This document shows positions 1 through 12,600 of a DNA stretch of 64,000 bases, piece by piece. A program made the position numbers and the translations under genes. Source of the stretch: Gorsachius magnificus (taxonomy: Eukaryota; Chordata; Aves; Pelecaniformes; Ardeidae). The number at the start of each line of letters is the position of its first letter. Position 1 is the stretch's first letter. Under the pieces are notes generated by a model. That model was not told where the DNA came from, searched no databases, and saw only the letters and a program-made list of their open reading frames with translations. Where the stretch lies: NCBI GenBank assembly GCA_034008185.1, contig CM067084.1, forward strand, positions 74,118,255 to 74,182,254, in the 5' to 3' direction.

Positions 1-3000
1 AAGCCTAATGTGCCAGCATGATCAAAGTCTCTGTTGGTACAGGTATAAAAATGGTGGGAAGAAGGCTCCCATGCCTTTCTATTCAAACCGTCTTGCAGGT
101 AAGATCCTTCGCTCTGACTCATGGCTGTGCCCATACTAGTCATTATGAAATACAATCACCCACCCTGTAAAGTCAATGAAATGGTGTAGAACATCATGCT
201 AGGACTTGCAGGGTCCTGGAACTGTAAAGTGATACACTTTTTGCAGAATGACTTCCACTCATTCTCTGAGCTCATCAGACTGTACCAGGGAACACGGCAG
301 GTTGTACCAAGTTCACAAAACATAATATTACTGTTGCAGTGACCCCTTGAGAGCCCCGAAATGCACAGGACTCTGCATGCATATTAACAAAAGAATGTCC
401 CCACTGCCAAAAAATGTATAATATAAGCAGGACAAGAACCAACAGGGGTATAGGTGGGCAGGAAACAATGAGGTGATCTTGGACAGCACTGCAGGAAACT
501 GCTCAGCTGTAAGCACTGACACATTTTTTGTAGGCATGACTGGATGTTTTTGAAAGCATAGAGAGACATTTTCACATCTGGGCAAGAGTATTGGGATCAA
601 TCTTCACCCATTTTCCCAAGTAAAGCAAAGTATGCTGAGATGCATAAAAGGAAGATCTGCTAGTGCAAAACGCAGCTCTCCTCCAAACGGCAATGTTAGG
701 ACACCTCTCCTGGCACCACATGTTCATAGTCTTTCCCTACATTTTGTAGCAAATGTTTTATGTTTACACATTTTTTCCCTCTCCTGGCAGCCCTGACAAC
801 TCCCTGATGGATTCTTTCCCTCTTTTGCCTCATCCCTACTAGTGAAGGAGGCCAAACACTCTTCATTATGTGCAACCTCATGAAGTCCACATTTGGTTCT
901 TGCTGACATGTTCGCAGCTCCATTACTTCAGATGGGCTTAGACAAGGCCAGCGGAACATAACCGTCTCTGAGGATGTAATCATGACTCACAGTATTTGAG
1001 AGGATAGGAGAACTCAGGCCCATAGCTCTTTGAAACATGTAATCAGATCAGTTTTTTAAGGATAACCCTAACTTTCACATTTGCAGAGTAAAGCTAAACC
1101 TCCAGTTTCAAGCAATTATTACTTTGACACCAATTTCATAATCTTTGAACTTTTCATAGTTTAATAGAGACTTCAGAACCTTTAAAATTGTAGATTTTGC
1201 TGGTCCCAAGACCCATCTCAGAGGTCCCGACTCAGACAAATGTCTCTGAATGCACTCCAGTATAGCTAGTCTCCCTCAGCTCATTTTATGGTCCATGAAG
1301 AAAAATAGGAGCTTCTACACTTCAGGTCATCTAACTTCATCATGTGCTTTCCAGCAAAATGAATCTTGCCCTAGAAAAGCCTTTTTCTTTCCATAAGTGG
1401 AGCCAAGGGCAACTTGCCATGTAGTCTACACCTAAAGTTAGGTGCAATTAAGCTTATTGAAGAAGTAGCATGACTTATTTTTGTGATTAAATTTTTGTGA
1501 TTAAATTCCTTGAAAGAGCTTCCCATTTTTGCTGACTAGAGATGTGACTATACCAGTAGACACACTTGTGAGCACAGGCGAAAACCTTGCCATCTGACAG
1601 TGTCAACTGGGCTCCTGCACTGTGCTATCACATACTTTGCCATAGTTTTCCAGACTTGTAATTCCATTTACCTCAATCTAAGAAAAGTCCCAGGACAAGA
1701 TCTCCTCCATATGAAGAAGTTTTCTTTACCTGGGAACATATCAGTGTGCAACAGCATTTTAAATTAGCTGTCTGGTCAGTCCTCCAGGTAATTAATCTGC
1801 ATCTAACTGTTTCTCCAGGATTTTGGTTGCTGTTTAGGTGCAAAGAGTTTTACTCTTCCCATTTCATGGGCATTAGTTACAGCTGTGAGGCACTGCTGAA
1901 ATTATTATCAGCCTTGCTCATATGTGGACTCACCACTGCCTTCCACAGGGCTCTGGTTCCTGTATGGAAAAGCCAACAATCACTGCAGACAGAGAACATC
2001 CCAGAACCTCGAGTCAACTAGGACCACCTCCTCCACAGCAAGAATAGATCGCCCTGCAATTTCAAGTTTTGAATGAGATACTGTCTAGCAGATATTTCTT
2101 CTGTTAGCAGAGCAATGACACCCTCACTGTGTAGCTTCTCCTGCCAGGGTTTACGGCATGGCTGGTGTCCATCACCAAGAGGCAGAGAGTGGTTTGGAAT
2201 CTTGTGTCCCTTCTCCCTTTCTGCAGTTGTGCTCTTCAACCCAAAATATTCCCTCCTTTCTCCCATTCCCTTCTCCTTCTTCTGCTCAAAACCAAGAGTT
2301 TGTGATGTTGCTTATCCTGGTTAAACCAGGAATAACCTCATACACAGCTTTCCAAAAGATTTGTGCTGGTTTTCTCCAATTCTCATTTGAATCCCCAACA
2401 AATTCAGCAAACTGCCTCTCAGAATCTAAGAGGGTGAGATAGCTCTAGGCAAGAAGGAGCTGTGAATGCAGGCAAAACTTGCCAAAGAACTGTGGTTAAT
2501 TCTCTTCATATAACGGGTTAGCTCTCCTACATGAACATAGTTTCCCTCTCCTTCAGGGGACAACATGGATCAAGCAATATAGCTCAATTTATTATTGAAC
2601 CATGAGGGAAAAGAGAAGCAATGAAGGTCATCACAGTGAGCAGTGACACAATGGAAGGTCTGAAGATCTTCCTTTGAGTTATCTCTTGAAACCCCTTAAA
2701 CAGCCATCAATGAGTTCAGTGAGGGCACCTGGGGAAAATGAATTAATACCAGATAAACCACAACAAACAGGGGCCATCAATGCATAAACCAGATGAGAAG
2801 GTATTACTTCCCCCCGAGCATGCTGGATTGCTGGCTTCTGTGGTGGCTGACCTTCTGCTGGGCATCTGCACAGTGGGGAAGCAGGGACCATCATGGCAGC
2901 TATGGTATCTTCCTTCGGCCATGGTGGCTGGCAGCACTGTGCTCACCCCGAATTATAGGGCAAGTGGACTTTTTTTCACTGAAATATAATATAGGAGCAC

Positions 3001-3980
3001 AACTAGCTCCTGCTGAAATACTCATTGATTTATAGATCATCTCTTCTTTACTTGAGGTTAGATATAAAGTTGGCCTGAACAATCTGATAAATAGACAACT
3101 TTTAAATAGAGATTACAGTTTTGTAATAAAAGTGCATGTGATCAGAAGACACTGAAAGCTCTCCACCCTTAGATATAAGTAAGTTGTATGCTGTATTTTA
3201 CACATAAAAGCACATTTTATTATTACATTTTTTCCAAGTCTCCATCCCATTTTTATTCCAAAATAACTTTTCTAAGTGACATCTTTAATATGTAATAACA
3301 CATATTGACTTTCTTCTGAACCTAATCCAGGATGCAGGATGCCTTCATCTGGTTTCCCCCTCAAACTCCCTTAAAGCCCAATAAATCTGTGACTATTTCC
3401 TCTCTGAAGCCTCGGAGGATATAGAATTACTTCACAACTCCTCGAGCCCAGAGCCCTCAGCATGGCTGATGGAGAGCCAGGATCAGAATGGAGTTGCTGA
3501 AACTGGGAAATGAAACAAAAATAGTCCCCTGGAAAGGAGCAAAATGCAATGACAAAAGCAAGCTCCATTTGGAATTACAGCATGATGGTTATCAGACATC
3601 ATAGTGAAGTGTGTGTTTGCCTCTACAAACTGTTAAAACAGTAGCAACTGCCATACGGTTCCAGTCATAGCCCATCATTAACAAAAACTGTAACAGCACT
3701 TGATGCAGTCACGGGCCAATGCAATTTAGTTTTGTCATTGTACAGTCAGCAGTTCCTTACTTTTCCTGTAAAGGGATAAATTATGTTTCAGCTTTAATTT
3801 TATTTAGTGTCATTTAAAAAAAAAAAAGCTACTTACTTTCCCCACATTGCTATTTTACTGTATGATCCGTGTTGTGTTAAGCTCCATCTTTGGCATAAGT
3901 TTTATCAAGCATTACAGTACTGCTGGCTTTGAGGTACAGTTTTGTATGCACTTACAGGCTCAAGCTAAGGGAAGCAACAA
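1..3980. other. Unique non-coding sequence, no gene seen
   Basis: No recognisable gene, RNA or young repeat is visible. Open frames here are short, overlap one another on both strands and show no domain. The first 98 bases end in a good donor-like site (CAG then GTAAGA at 99) and keep one frame open, so an exon running in from the left edge cannot be excluded, but support is very thin. A perfect 14-bp tandem duplication lies at 1478-1505. A 12-A run is at 3816-3827. GC content is moderate and CG dinucleotides are scarce. Confidence 0.6.
1478..1505. repeat. Perfect 14-bp tandem duplication
   Basis: Two head-to-tail copies of TTTTTGTGATTAAA are seen at 1478-1491 and 1492-1505 with no mismatch. 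This is most simply a small replication-slippage duplication. Confidence 0.9.
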
Positions 3981-3986
3981 ACTTAC

Positions 3987-4049
3987 CGTATCCGTGTGGC
4001 TCTGTGACTGCAATACACTGAGCAATGTGAAGAGTTTCCATTTCCAACA
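3987..4049 (-). other. Candidate 63-nt exon (weak)
   Basis: Read on the minus strand, a pyrimidine-rich stretch ending CTTCAG (AG at 4051-4050) is followed by 63 nt and then a consensus donor, G|GTAAGT (GT at 3986-3985). All three frames are open across the segment. The frame that begins after two bases reads LEMETLHIAQCIAVTEPHGY, which looks protein-like. The length is a multiple of three. No family was recognised and no partner exon was identified nearby. Splice-like pairs of this quality also arise by chance over 64 kb, so this is only a lead. Confidence 0.15.
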
Positions 4050-6459
4050 CTGAAGGAACAGGGGGGTTTGCTGCTTTCCCCTGCACCTTTCTAGCAAGGG
4101 AGAAATACATACAGTATGTTTGGCCACTCTTTCATTTGTATCACATGAGGATCAAAGTGGATTTGCATAGATCTAATGTCTGTGCAAAACCACCTGCTCC
4201 AGTTCTCCTATGCAGGGAATTTCCAAGGGCAGCGGCTGTTACTTTCAGGTATTTCAGATTATAGTAATAGAGATGGAGCTCAGGCGAAGTATGTGGCAAA
4301 AGTCCCCATATATGTGCCCTAATGGTCTGGGTTTTTTACAGCTTATTGCACTGCGTCCATTTGCAGACAGACTATTAATGGGACAGAAGGTTTTTGTGGT
4401 ATGCTGAACAGGCTGATGTTTCTGACTCATGTCAGAGAGAAATGACGGTGGTCTTTCTTCGTCAAGATTGTAAAAAGTGATAGAGGCGGGGAGGGAGATC
4501 TTTGATGTGGCAGGAATGCAGCTAATGGCTCCACCAATATCAGAAACTACCCCAGGCCTCCATCATCCCTGAATATCTTGATCTGCTATCCAGATCTATG
4601 GCTAGACCTGTGGCTATGCCACATTAGGGTCTTTTTAGACATTTCTAGGCCTCACTTGCATACCCAGATGATGCTGCACAGATACCATGCATCCCATGGT
4701 CCCTCTCACCAAGTTTGGCTCTGCAGCCCTTCCTCTAAACAGAATGAAGGAAAACTGCTCAGTTTGAGAATGTCCTTATAAAAATGACTTTTTTTAGTGT
4801 CCTTGTAGATTCAAAGCAGGAATTGTAGACCTGTCACTGTAGTTTAATGATCCCTCTCCTTTCTGCTGTGTGCTCCTAGCTTTACAGAAGCTAAAGCATT
4901 AAAATACATGCTTCTCTCACAGCATGGACACTTGGCTGTAAGTATTACTTAAAGGACATGGGTAAACACAAGAAAAGATGTCCCAGCAGGAGGGAAGTGA
5001 TTGTGAGGATGGTATGTTCTGACAGCAATTCAAAATTACCAATAGGTTACAGAGTAGAAAGTCGCAGATAACAAGTTGTTTATTTAAATAGCCAGTGAGT
5101 CTCAGCCCAGAGAAGAATAGAGTCTGCTCCTACAGCTGGTGCTGTACACATGCAGGGAACTTCATTTGGTCAAACCAATAAAGGCAAGAAAAAGGCAGAT
5201 AACATCTCTGAGGGATGCACCAGGCTGAGGGATTGGCCTTGATTCTCCTTTTGCCCACAGCAGAGAAAGTCACTTAAGGTGAGCAGCAGTACTCCATAGC
5301 AAAGCTAGAAAGCAGCAAGGCATGTCTGGGCTTCTCCAGCCTCAGGGTGGTATTTATTTTTCATTTAAACACCTGTGAAGTTCTCAGGCCGGCCAAGATC
5401 CATAGCCATGCTCTGTTGGGAGGAGAACGTGGCACAGTAATTGGAAAAGGCAGTGAAGGACCCAAACTCTAATAGGGCCTCAACCCTTGGCTGTGCAGGT
5501 GTACAAAGCAGGGCATAGCAGTGGATGGACAAAAAGAGGCATTCCTAGGGAAGAGGGGGACTATTCTGCTTTAAACAGACTTTTCTCTTGCTATGTTCTC
5601 ATTTCTCTGTTGATCCCACCTTTCCTTGGTCCTCATCTCCATCTCCAACCTCCAGTCTCACATCTCTCTGCACTCCCTGTGGGCAGCCCACAACCTCTAC
5701 CCACACTCCTCTCTGCCTTCCTGAAGCAGCTCCCAGCATTGCTGGCTCTGCCCCAACCATAGGCGAGTGTGCCTTGCAGTGCACCTTAGCCTGGGCTTTG
5801 ATTCCTGGCACCCCTTTGGCATCAGCACACCAGAGATGTGTTTCAGGGACTCTAGGTCTCCTCTGTGAGGAATGAAGATTTGGAAGAGGATCAATTTATC
5901 CATTTACTACTCTTTAAAAGGAGGTTAGGTTATTGTGGGACATGGCAACCTCTATGAGACCTTGGAAAAAGCAGTTACACTGGTGGACATACAAGTACTT
6001 CTTCAGGTCTTCAGGAGATGGAGCAACAGACTCCAAACTAAGCAGGAGCTTGGAGCAGGTTCTGTCTTCCTCCATCCAGTTTAGCTTAATTATACTCAAC
6101 AGGGAAACAATTTGAGAGAAAAAAGTGGTTAGTAGCTGTGGCCATTAGCCAGCAAGAGCAGCAAGATCACACGCCCTTGTAAGATAGACAAAATCACCTG
6201 TGAAACCAAGAGGATAAACTGAAGGATTATAGGGAAAAGTGAAGTATGTCAAAAAGTCTCCACTTCTGTGATTTTCAGCATCCAGTAGAGCAGTTAATGT
6301 AGTTTACACAAATGAGCTCCCATATTGATTACATTTGCTTGTAGCAGTAGCACAGCCATGCCTGTTGTCTAGGAAGATGTTATACAGACAGGGAGAGTGT
6401 GGCGAATAAGTTCTCATCATTGAGTTGACCTCACACTGAAACTTGAGGAAAGCAATAAG
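4050..6459. other. Unique non-coding sequence, no gene seen
   Basis: No gene, RNA or repeat family is recognisable. Open frames around 5.5-5.9 kb are pyrimidine-rich, overlap on both strands and have no domain, so they are treated as chance. Two pairs of splice-like signals enclose only 15-18 nt (4923-4937 and 5261-5278) and are not credible as independent exons. Confidence 0.6.
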
Positions 6460-6725
6460 CCGTTCTCCATGTCTCCCCAGTGACAAGAAGAGGAGGGCTG
6501 GTCATGCAAGAGGAAAGATTTCAGTTAGGCATTAGGAAAAAGGCCAGTGGCTGAGTTGGGGCAAGTCATGCAGTGCCCATCACAGGAGATTTTTAAAAAG
6601 AAACTAGACAAATGTCTGTAACAAATTGACCAGGTCTACCTGATCTTGCCTTGGGGCAGAGAAAGGATGAAATGCCTTCTAAAGCTCTCTTCCAGCCTTA
6701 TTTTCCATGTTTCCACTTATGAAAT
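6460..6725 (+). mobile_element. Old, decayed CR1 LINE 3' fragment
   Basis: The segment keeps the order of landmarks of the CR1 3' end in plus orientation: the arginine/lysine-rich ORF2 tail region, the stretch around TTAGGCATTAGGAAAAA (about 6525-6541), and the 3' untranslated part that normally ends in a CTTCCAACC-like motif (here CTCTTCCAGCC near 6690). Many substitutions and gaps are present and the ATTCTATG-type tail is not recognisable. CR1 is the main LINE family of birds and reptiles and usually inserts as short 5'-truncated copies. The decay suggests an old insertion; the borders are approximate. Confidence 0.7.
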
Positions 6726-9119
6726 ATTTTCAGACAACTGTGATGTCTTTGTTTCCTATTTTCCCTTAAGAAGCAGTTGGGAAGCTGTCTGTCCACTCAG
6801 CAGAAAGCCTGCCATTCAAACCCCTTGAACACATGAACTGGCTGCCATCCCTTTTGACTAAGATTCTCAAAGAAGAGCTGGGTAAATCGAAGTCCAATGA
6901 GATTACCTGTCAGTAATGTTCTTGGATATGAGGAGCATGCTCGTCCACTTGGGGAATGAGAAACCTTCATGTATTTCACGTATACCACCAAAAAAACCAC
7001 CCAAGGGGAACAACTATGTTTATGATTGGGTGATGCTTATGATCAGCAATGATTGGGGTGGTTCTCAGAGCAGCAAACCCAAGATGAAAGATATCATATC
7101 ATATTACCAACCACCCTACCCAAGTGCGCCAAGAAAATTAACAGAAACCCCTTGGAAACACATAGAATTCAATTATTTTGGCTAAACTACCACATCCATG
7201 GCAAATTACAGGCTGTCTATTGGAAAATATCTCCTCTCAGTCCTGCCATTTTTTGTTCTTCAGTTCTGTTTATGTTCCCAGCATTTTCCCCTACTGGCAA
7301 AGGCCCAGTGTTTTTTGGGAAGGACTAAAGATAGGCTTTTGCTCCACAGAACAGTATTTAGTGGTTGGACGAGGTTGCAATTAGACAGTGTGGTCTTCAA
7401 TTCCTTTGCAGACCCATGATATCAAGCTTGCAGTGTGACCTAAAATACTATATCCAGATCTGAGCCTTGCCAGACCAAAGTGGTGCAGAAAATCTGACTG
7501 GTGTTTAGGAGGGAGTGATAAGGGCTATGTAGTCACAGGCTATCAAAAGCTGCTTCTTATCTGGAGTGTCTTCAAGGCATTTGGAGAGGGATGGAGGAAT
7601 TCACTGACTTCAAAGTCCTAATGGTTGGGAGAGCCTATTTCTACCTGTTGATGCTCAAGAGGCCTCAGGGAGAGAAGACTGCAAGTGACCAAACTTAAGC
7701 AAGGATCGTACTTTGCTGAAAGCAGGGAGGCACTGCCCAGAGGCACCAGTTTGGCCTCAGAAGCTGTACAGTTGTGTTAGGCCAGCAGCCAGCAACCCTC
7801 CTCATGCAGAAATCATGGGAGTTCAAAGCGCTCCAACCTTTCTGAACAGTGTAGAGAGGCTAGAGAGGGACCCAGGATTTCTTCCCAAAATTTTAAGCAG
7901 AGATTTAACTGTCTATTCATTTTTTCATTTCTCTTGCACATTTGAGATTTTATTTTCGTGTTTCAATCTGCAACCGCGTGCCAGAAGTGTTGATGGGTAG
8001 AAAGGAGCTCACTTAAAACCAGTGCTCAGCATGATGCGCATCCCACAGTAAATGCTTCACAGCCTGGAGAAGTGAGCTAGGAGCTCACATTCACAGTTAG
8101 ATATCATCAGCCTTCGTGGGCAAAATAGGGACATCTCAGAGTAACTGCTGTACCACTAACTGCACGTCTCTGTACTGAGTTCTGGGGAGGGGGCAAACAC
8201 ATCTCTCCCCGTACTGAACTGTCTAATCATCTCCCAGCTTTTAACGTGTTTATCAGCACATCAGCCCTCTGAGATATGGGATTAGAGGTGAGAAATTGAA
8301 GCACAACGTCTTGGGTCAGGTTTTGAAAAGATTACAATAGACACCTTGTTAGTATTTTAAAAACCTAGTCCCACAAAAATGATCTAAAATGACCACGGCA
8401 GAGCAGTGATTTTCTCTCCCAACTCCCTCTCTGAATGCACAGCACTACTCCTGCCTTTAAAAGGCTTTTTCATCATTTTAATTCAGCCCCTTTGAGGCTC
8501 TGAAGTGAAATTACAGTCCTAGACTTGCAAACAAAAATTTCTGTAATGGCTCCAAAATCACATAAATATTTCTGAACCCAGTGACACCTATAATCAAATT
8601 AAATGGTGTCTTCTAATACTGTAGCTAAAGTTTCCTTAGTGCACATGTCACTGTGGTATCTGTCTCTCACTGCATATGGAAAGGTCTGGGGAGGGAAAAA
8701 GAGAAGACAGTGAAAATCAGACAAATTAAATGAGAGCCACAGAATTATTTTGGTAGTATTTAAACTCAATTACATTACATAATGAGAAACTGTTCCTTTT
8801 ATTTCTTTTTTCCCCACAAATAACTGGGTTTTCTAAAATCCTAACATGGGTTCCCTAGAAGTCATCATAGCTGTCTTTCACAATACTGCCCGGTGTAAAA
8901 CAAGCAAGCAAAAAAAAACCAAAATACTTGAGCAAAGTTATTAAGAAAGATAAACTTTTGAATCCATAATCTGTGCAGGCTATATTATTTCTTGATGGCC
9001 ACGGGTTTATCTGGAAGCATACAGAAGGGATGAATGAACCCCATAGAAAAGTTCCAGTTCAATGAGTTCAGTTTACAAAGCCAGATGAAATCTGAAAAAG
9101 TTTCATTTACCCCAGGGAA
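6726..9119. other. Unique non-coding sequence, no gene seen
   Basis: No gene or clear repeat is recognised apart from the possible MIR-like relic near 8.27-8.34 kb, listed separately. Overlapping short frames at 6.9-7.4 kb have no domain. From about 8.3 kb the sequence becomes more AT-rich and frame-poor, as expected of non-coding DNA. Confidence 0.6.
8272..8335 (+). repeat. Possible MIR-like SINE relic
   Basis: The order of short blocks (a GGGATTAGAGGTGAGAAATTGAAGCAC stretch split by substitutions, then CTTGGGTCAGG) resembles the region of MIR SINEs that reads GAGGAAACTGAGGCACAG followed by a 'ccaaggtca' block. Similarity is by eye and weak. MIR and related CORE-SINEs are ancient in amniotes and survive in birds only as eroded pieces. 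A profile search is needed to confirm it. Confidence 0.25.
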
Positions 9120-9284
9120 ATTGTAAAGAGAGAGATTCTCACCAAAGACGGCGATTTTACATTAACCTTCAGGTCAGACCAATGCTGCATTATTAGCATT
9201 ATTTAATTAACAAAATTCATGCTCTGAAACTTTAAATATTTGCAAATTCATCCCCTGTAATGACTTTCATTCATTATTATTTAC
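9120..9284. promoter_or_regulatory. AT-rich block with homeodomain-type sites (candidate)
   Basis: The block holds closely spaced TAAT/ATTA cores, including TTTAATTAAC near 9200, ATTATTAGCATTATT just before it and CATTCATTATTATTTACC near 9270. It contains no repeat and no open frame of note, and it abuts the CpG-enriched block that follows. Such composition is typical of conserved developmental enhancers in amniotes, but conservation itself cannot be seen here. Confidence 0.3.
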
Positions 9285-9640
9285 CTAGGGCCGGAGTCAA
9301 CCTGTAGCAGCTCTCATTTCCCGCAGCGGGAACAGCTGGGGGGGACAATCCAGTCGCTCTCTTTAGGTGCTTAAATGGGAGCAGAGCTCCTCCAGAAATC
9401 TGGCTCCAATTATGAGCCCCACGTGCTTTGAAAACCTGACCCTCGCCGCTCAGTGTCAGCTAGACATTTTACAAACAAGTCTGGTGATAAGGGCATAGTC
9501 ATACCGGCGAAGTGCTCCCAGCGCAGGCACAGCCCGGGCTTGGGGCTGTGTGCCAGCGCGGCTCTTCTGGTGGAGGATCACACCTCTTCGTGCCACCAGC
9601 TAGTGTCTGTGGGTCAGCGGGGCTCTGCGGCACGGGCATA
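9285..9640. promoter_or_regulatory. CpG-enriched block, possible regulatory island
   Basis: By hand count about 17 CG dinucleotides fall in this 356-bp stretch, whereas both flanks have very few. GC content is also clearly higher than in the neighbouring AT-rich DNA. No TATA box or coding exon is obvious. CpG enrichment in otherwise CpG-depleted vertebrate DNA suggests an unmethylated regulatory element or the promoter of a non-coding transcript. A fragment of GC-rich foreign repeat is the alternative, but none was recognised. Confidence 0.4.
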
Positions 9641-12600
9641 GCCTGAGAGAGCTGCCAGCCAAAGATCCCCAGCTGACCACCAGGTCTGGGTCAATTCGCC
9701 ACCAAAAATACTTCACTGTAAAAACCTCAAAATTGTGCTAGGAGAAAACCAGGCATTCACATTCGCTGTGAATTTTAAAAAAAACATTAAAACATTTTAC
9801 TTAAATTTACAAGGAAATGCTGGTTTGGTTTTTCTTCAAATTTTCCTGCCATCTTTTTTTTTTTTTTCGATTTCAAATTGTCATTTAAAAAAAAAAACAC
9901 AACCCACTCAATATAAGTCATTTAACTTAAAGGATTTTTGTGTCACAGTTGCCAAGGACTGCTCCACTTTTGTCATCAGCCCTCTGGATGGCCTGAAGGA
10001 AAACACTTTACCTCTTTCCAGCTCTGTTCTGTTGCTGATTAAAGGGGAAAGTGATGCTGACGTGCTTTGTAAGTGCTTGGAGATTAAAATGTTCATACTC
10101 CTGGGAGATGGAGAGCGTCAATGCATATGTAGACAGGAGCTAATAAAGCTTTCAGTACCACACCCTGCCACCCTGTGCTTAAAGTGTTTGCGAAAATGCC
10201 CACTGGTGTTTTTGAAAGCACTGTTTCTCACATCTATCCATCTATCTACCTGCCAAGTCTTCATGACCATGGGAAAGTAATTGAAATGTGCATGACTGAT
10301 GCCTGTAACTGTGACAGCACCAGGGAATTAATCTGAATAATGACATCTCCTAAATACTGTTCTAGGCATCAGGCTCAAAAATCACCATTTTACTGTCCCT
10401 TTGCTCTGGCTCTTCCTCATGGAGATCCCATGGCAAATCTGGAGATGAGTCTCATCCTCCTTCATGCTGTGAGCACAGCCAGGTTTTAGGGAGAACAAGA
10501 GAAAGGGAGCAGAAGGCTTGGCTCGTCGCTGTGCCACAAGACAGGAGCAAAAGCAATGCCAGGAAGGAGGTGGTGAGCTTCTCATGCACTCAGTGTGAGA
10601 AATGGCCATTAAATGTGGTGGGAAATACAACTGATATCTGGGTATACACCACTTTCTCTGGGAAAGGCACATTTCTCCTGTGGGTTTTAATGAAGGACTT
10701 CTAGACTTGGTGTACCCCAGGGATGGGACTGCTTTTGCTCCTGCCATGGGCCATGCTCGCAGGGAAGCCCACATGGGCAAATGCCTACATGCACCAGTCC
10801 CACTTCGGGATGCCAACGTGGGCACAGGCTCTGGTGTTTCTTGGTGTGGGGGTTGTCCCTGCATCCATCCTTGCCATCCTACCTCTGGGGTCCCTGAGCC
10901 CTGTCTCGAAGAGCTGGCAGTGCCAGGCATTTTGATGGAAAGTACAAGAAACCCTCTAGTGGACAATTAGAGGGAGCGGGTGCAGGCTCCAAAGTGTGAA
11001 TACTTTTATTGCTTATTGGATTTAACGTCTGTCTGATCTTGCAAAAGCTGTTCTTCTCTAGGGGAACACCTAGCTCCTTTTTTTGTGTTTTTCTCCTGGG
11101 TTTGGCCACACCTCAAGCCCTGAGCTGGGCACAGATGCTTATCTCACCAGGGTTGGAAGATGTGCCATGGGTAGTGATGGCCAAGAGATCACCCAGTGGC
11201 CAACATCCAGGTGGCAATGCTGTGCATGGGGAGGCCTGGGCTGCAGACTAACTTCAGACTAAGTGGTGGATTTTTAGAGGTAGTCAGGCATGTAACTATG
11301 TAAGTACCTAAGATTTCCCCTCTGCATCCCTGCAAATCCAAATACCTTGGAGGCTTTCCTGAAAATCTTTTGGTAATTTCAGCCCCTTTATAGCTCATTA
11401 GGTATTAGGTGAGAGCCTTTCCAGGGTCCCAGGTTGAAGCACTATCTCTCTGAAGCCAATGATAAGAGCTAGATAGGATAGGGATTTCCTCACGTAAGTT
11501 TCTAGGATTGCAAAGTTCAGCTTTTTCTGGTCCTTTGTATTCCTGAAGATTTGATTTTTGGCTGAGCAGGATATCCTTTATTCTGAGATACTTTTATCTG
11601 AGCTATGGCTTCCTCAGCCTAAAATCCTCCTAGAAAAGCTGTGGCTATCAGGATGCCTTCACACTGGGAGCAAATGCAAAGCCTGCTTGGCTCTGTGACT
11701 CTGCCCTTCTCAAGCATAGCCCCAGAGAGCTGGCAATGAACACCAGGGCAGCTTGGCCCTCTCGTGCTGTAGTGGGAATGCTACAAAGAGCCACTGATTT
11801 GGACATAGCAGGGGCTGAGACATGTACAGAGATGCCCAGGTCAGTTTTAGCTTGGGCTGCCTTGGCCTCTCAGGTAGTTGCACACCCTCCTCATGGTGGG
11901 TACCCTACTGCAGCACCAAACGAACCAGCTGAAACTTTCTTTGGCTCTGCTTGTGTATGATATACAATACACAGTCCTTAAAGCATAGACACAACCAGAG
12001 GTGCCCAGATAGATGGGGCACTGGTAGAGCCTTGGCAGGGCACAGAGATGCTCATAACATTGTGCTGGGGGTGCTCCTAGAGGCAGGAGAGGTTACAGCA
12101 GAAGGCACTGTAAGTTCAGAGCGCAGCTTTAAGATCTGCCACTTTTTGGTAACCTTCAATATCCTTCTCTGTATTCTACCCACTCAAGAGCGGGTGACGG
12201 GTGCCAGACTACTTCAGCAAAGCGTGCTTGGCTTAAGGCAAGAGTGCGAGCGCTCCCCACGGAGATGGAGCCATGTCTCCTGATGTGTGGAACCTCATCC
12301 TCCTCATGCCCATTAAAACCAGATCTGCAAACCACAGCTGGGAACACTTCCTTTGGATTGCTGTCCTTCCCCCTTGCTACCCATCCCTTGTACATCAGCT
12401 GAACTCTTTCTCAGGAGTCTGGGCACCCAAGCTCCTTTGTCTTAGGGAGTGCAGACGCCCTTTTTTCCTTCTCAGGGGGCAGTGTCTGCCTCTCTCAGGC
12501 CATGTCGGGGGACAAGGGCCTGTTTCAACTCTTCTGAATACAACTGTTCCAGTGTGGGCAAAGTATTTAAACTGCATTACACTAGTGAGTCAGACATGGT

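Noticed and set aside
1..98. Faint immunoglobulin/T-cell-receptor V-like pattern (C...W-Y-R) at the left edge
   Set aside because: The cysteine-to-tryptophan spacing is too short and no other V-gene landmark or recombination signal is present.
5261..5278. 18-nt segment between CCCACAG and a GTGAGC donor
   Set aside because: Too short to be credible without transcript evidence. Similar chance pairs occur at 4923-4937.
7470..7640. Possible further CR1 remnant
   Set aside because: Only isolated words (such as GTCTTCAAGGCAT) fit and the order of landmarks is absent.
9735..10280. 181-codon plus-strand open frame
   Set aside because: It runs through A and T homopolymers, has no domain and has no supporting context.
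10382..10966. 194-codon minus-strand open frame, the longest in the window
   Set aside because: No domain, biased Pro/Ser composition, competing open frames on the other strand and no splice or promoter context. Expected by chance in GC-richer DNA.
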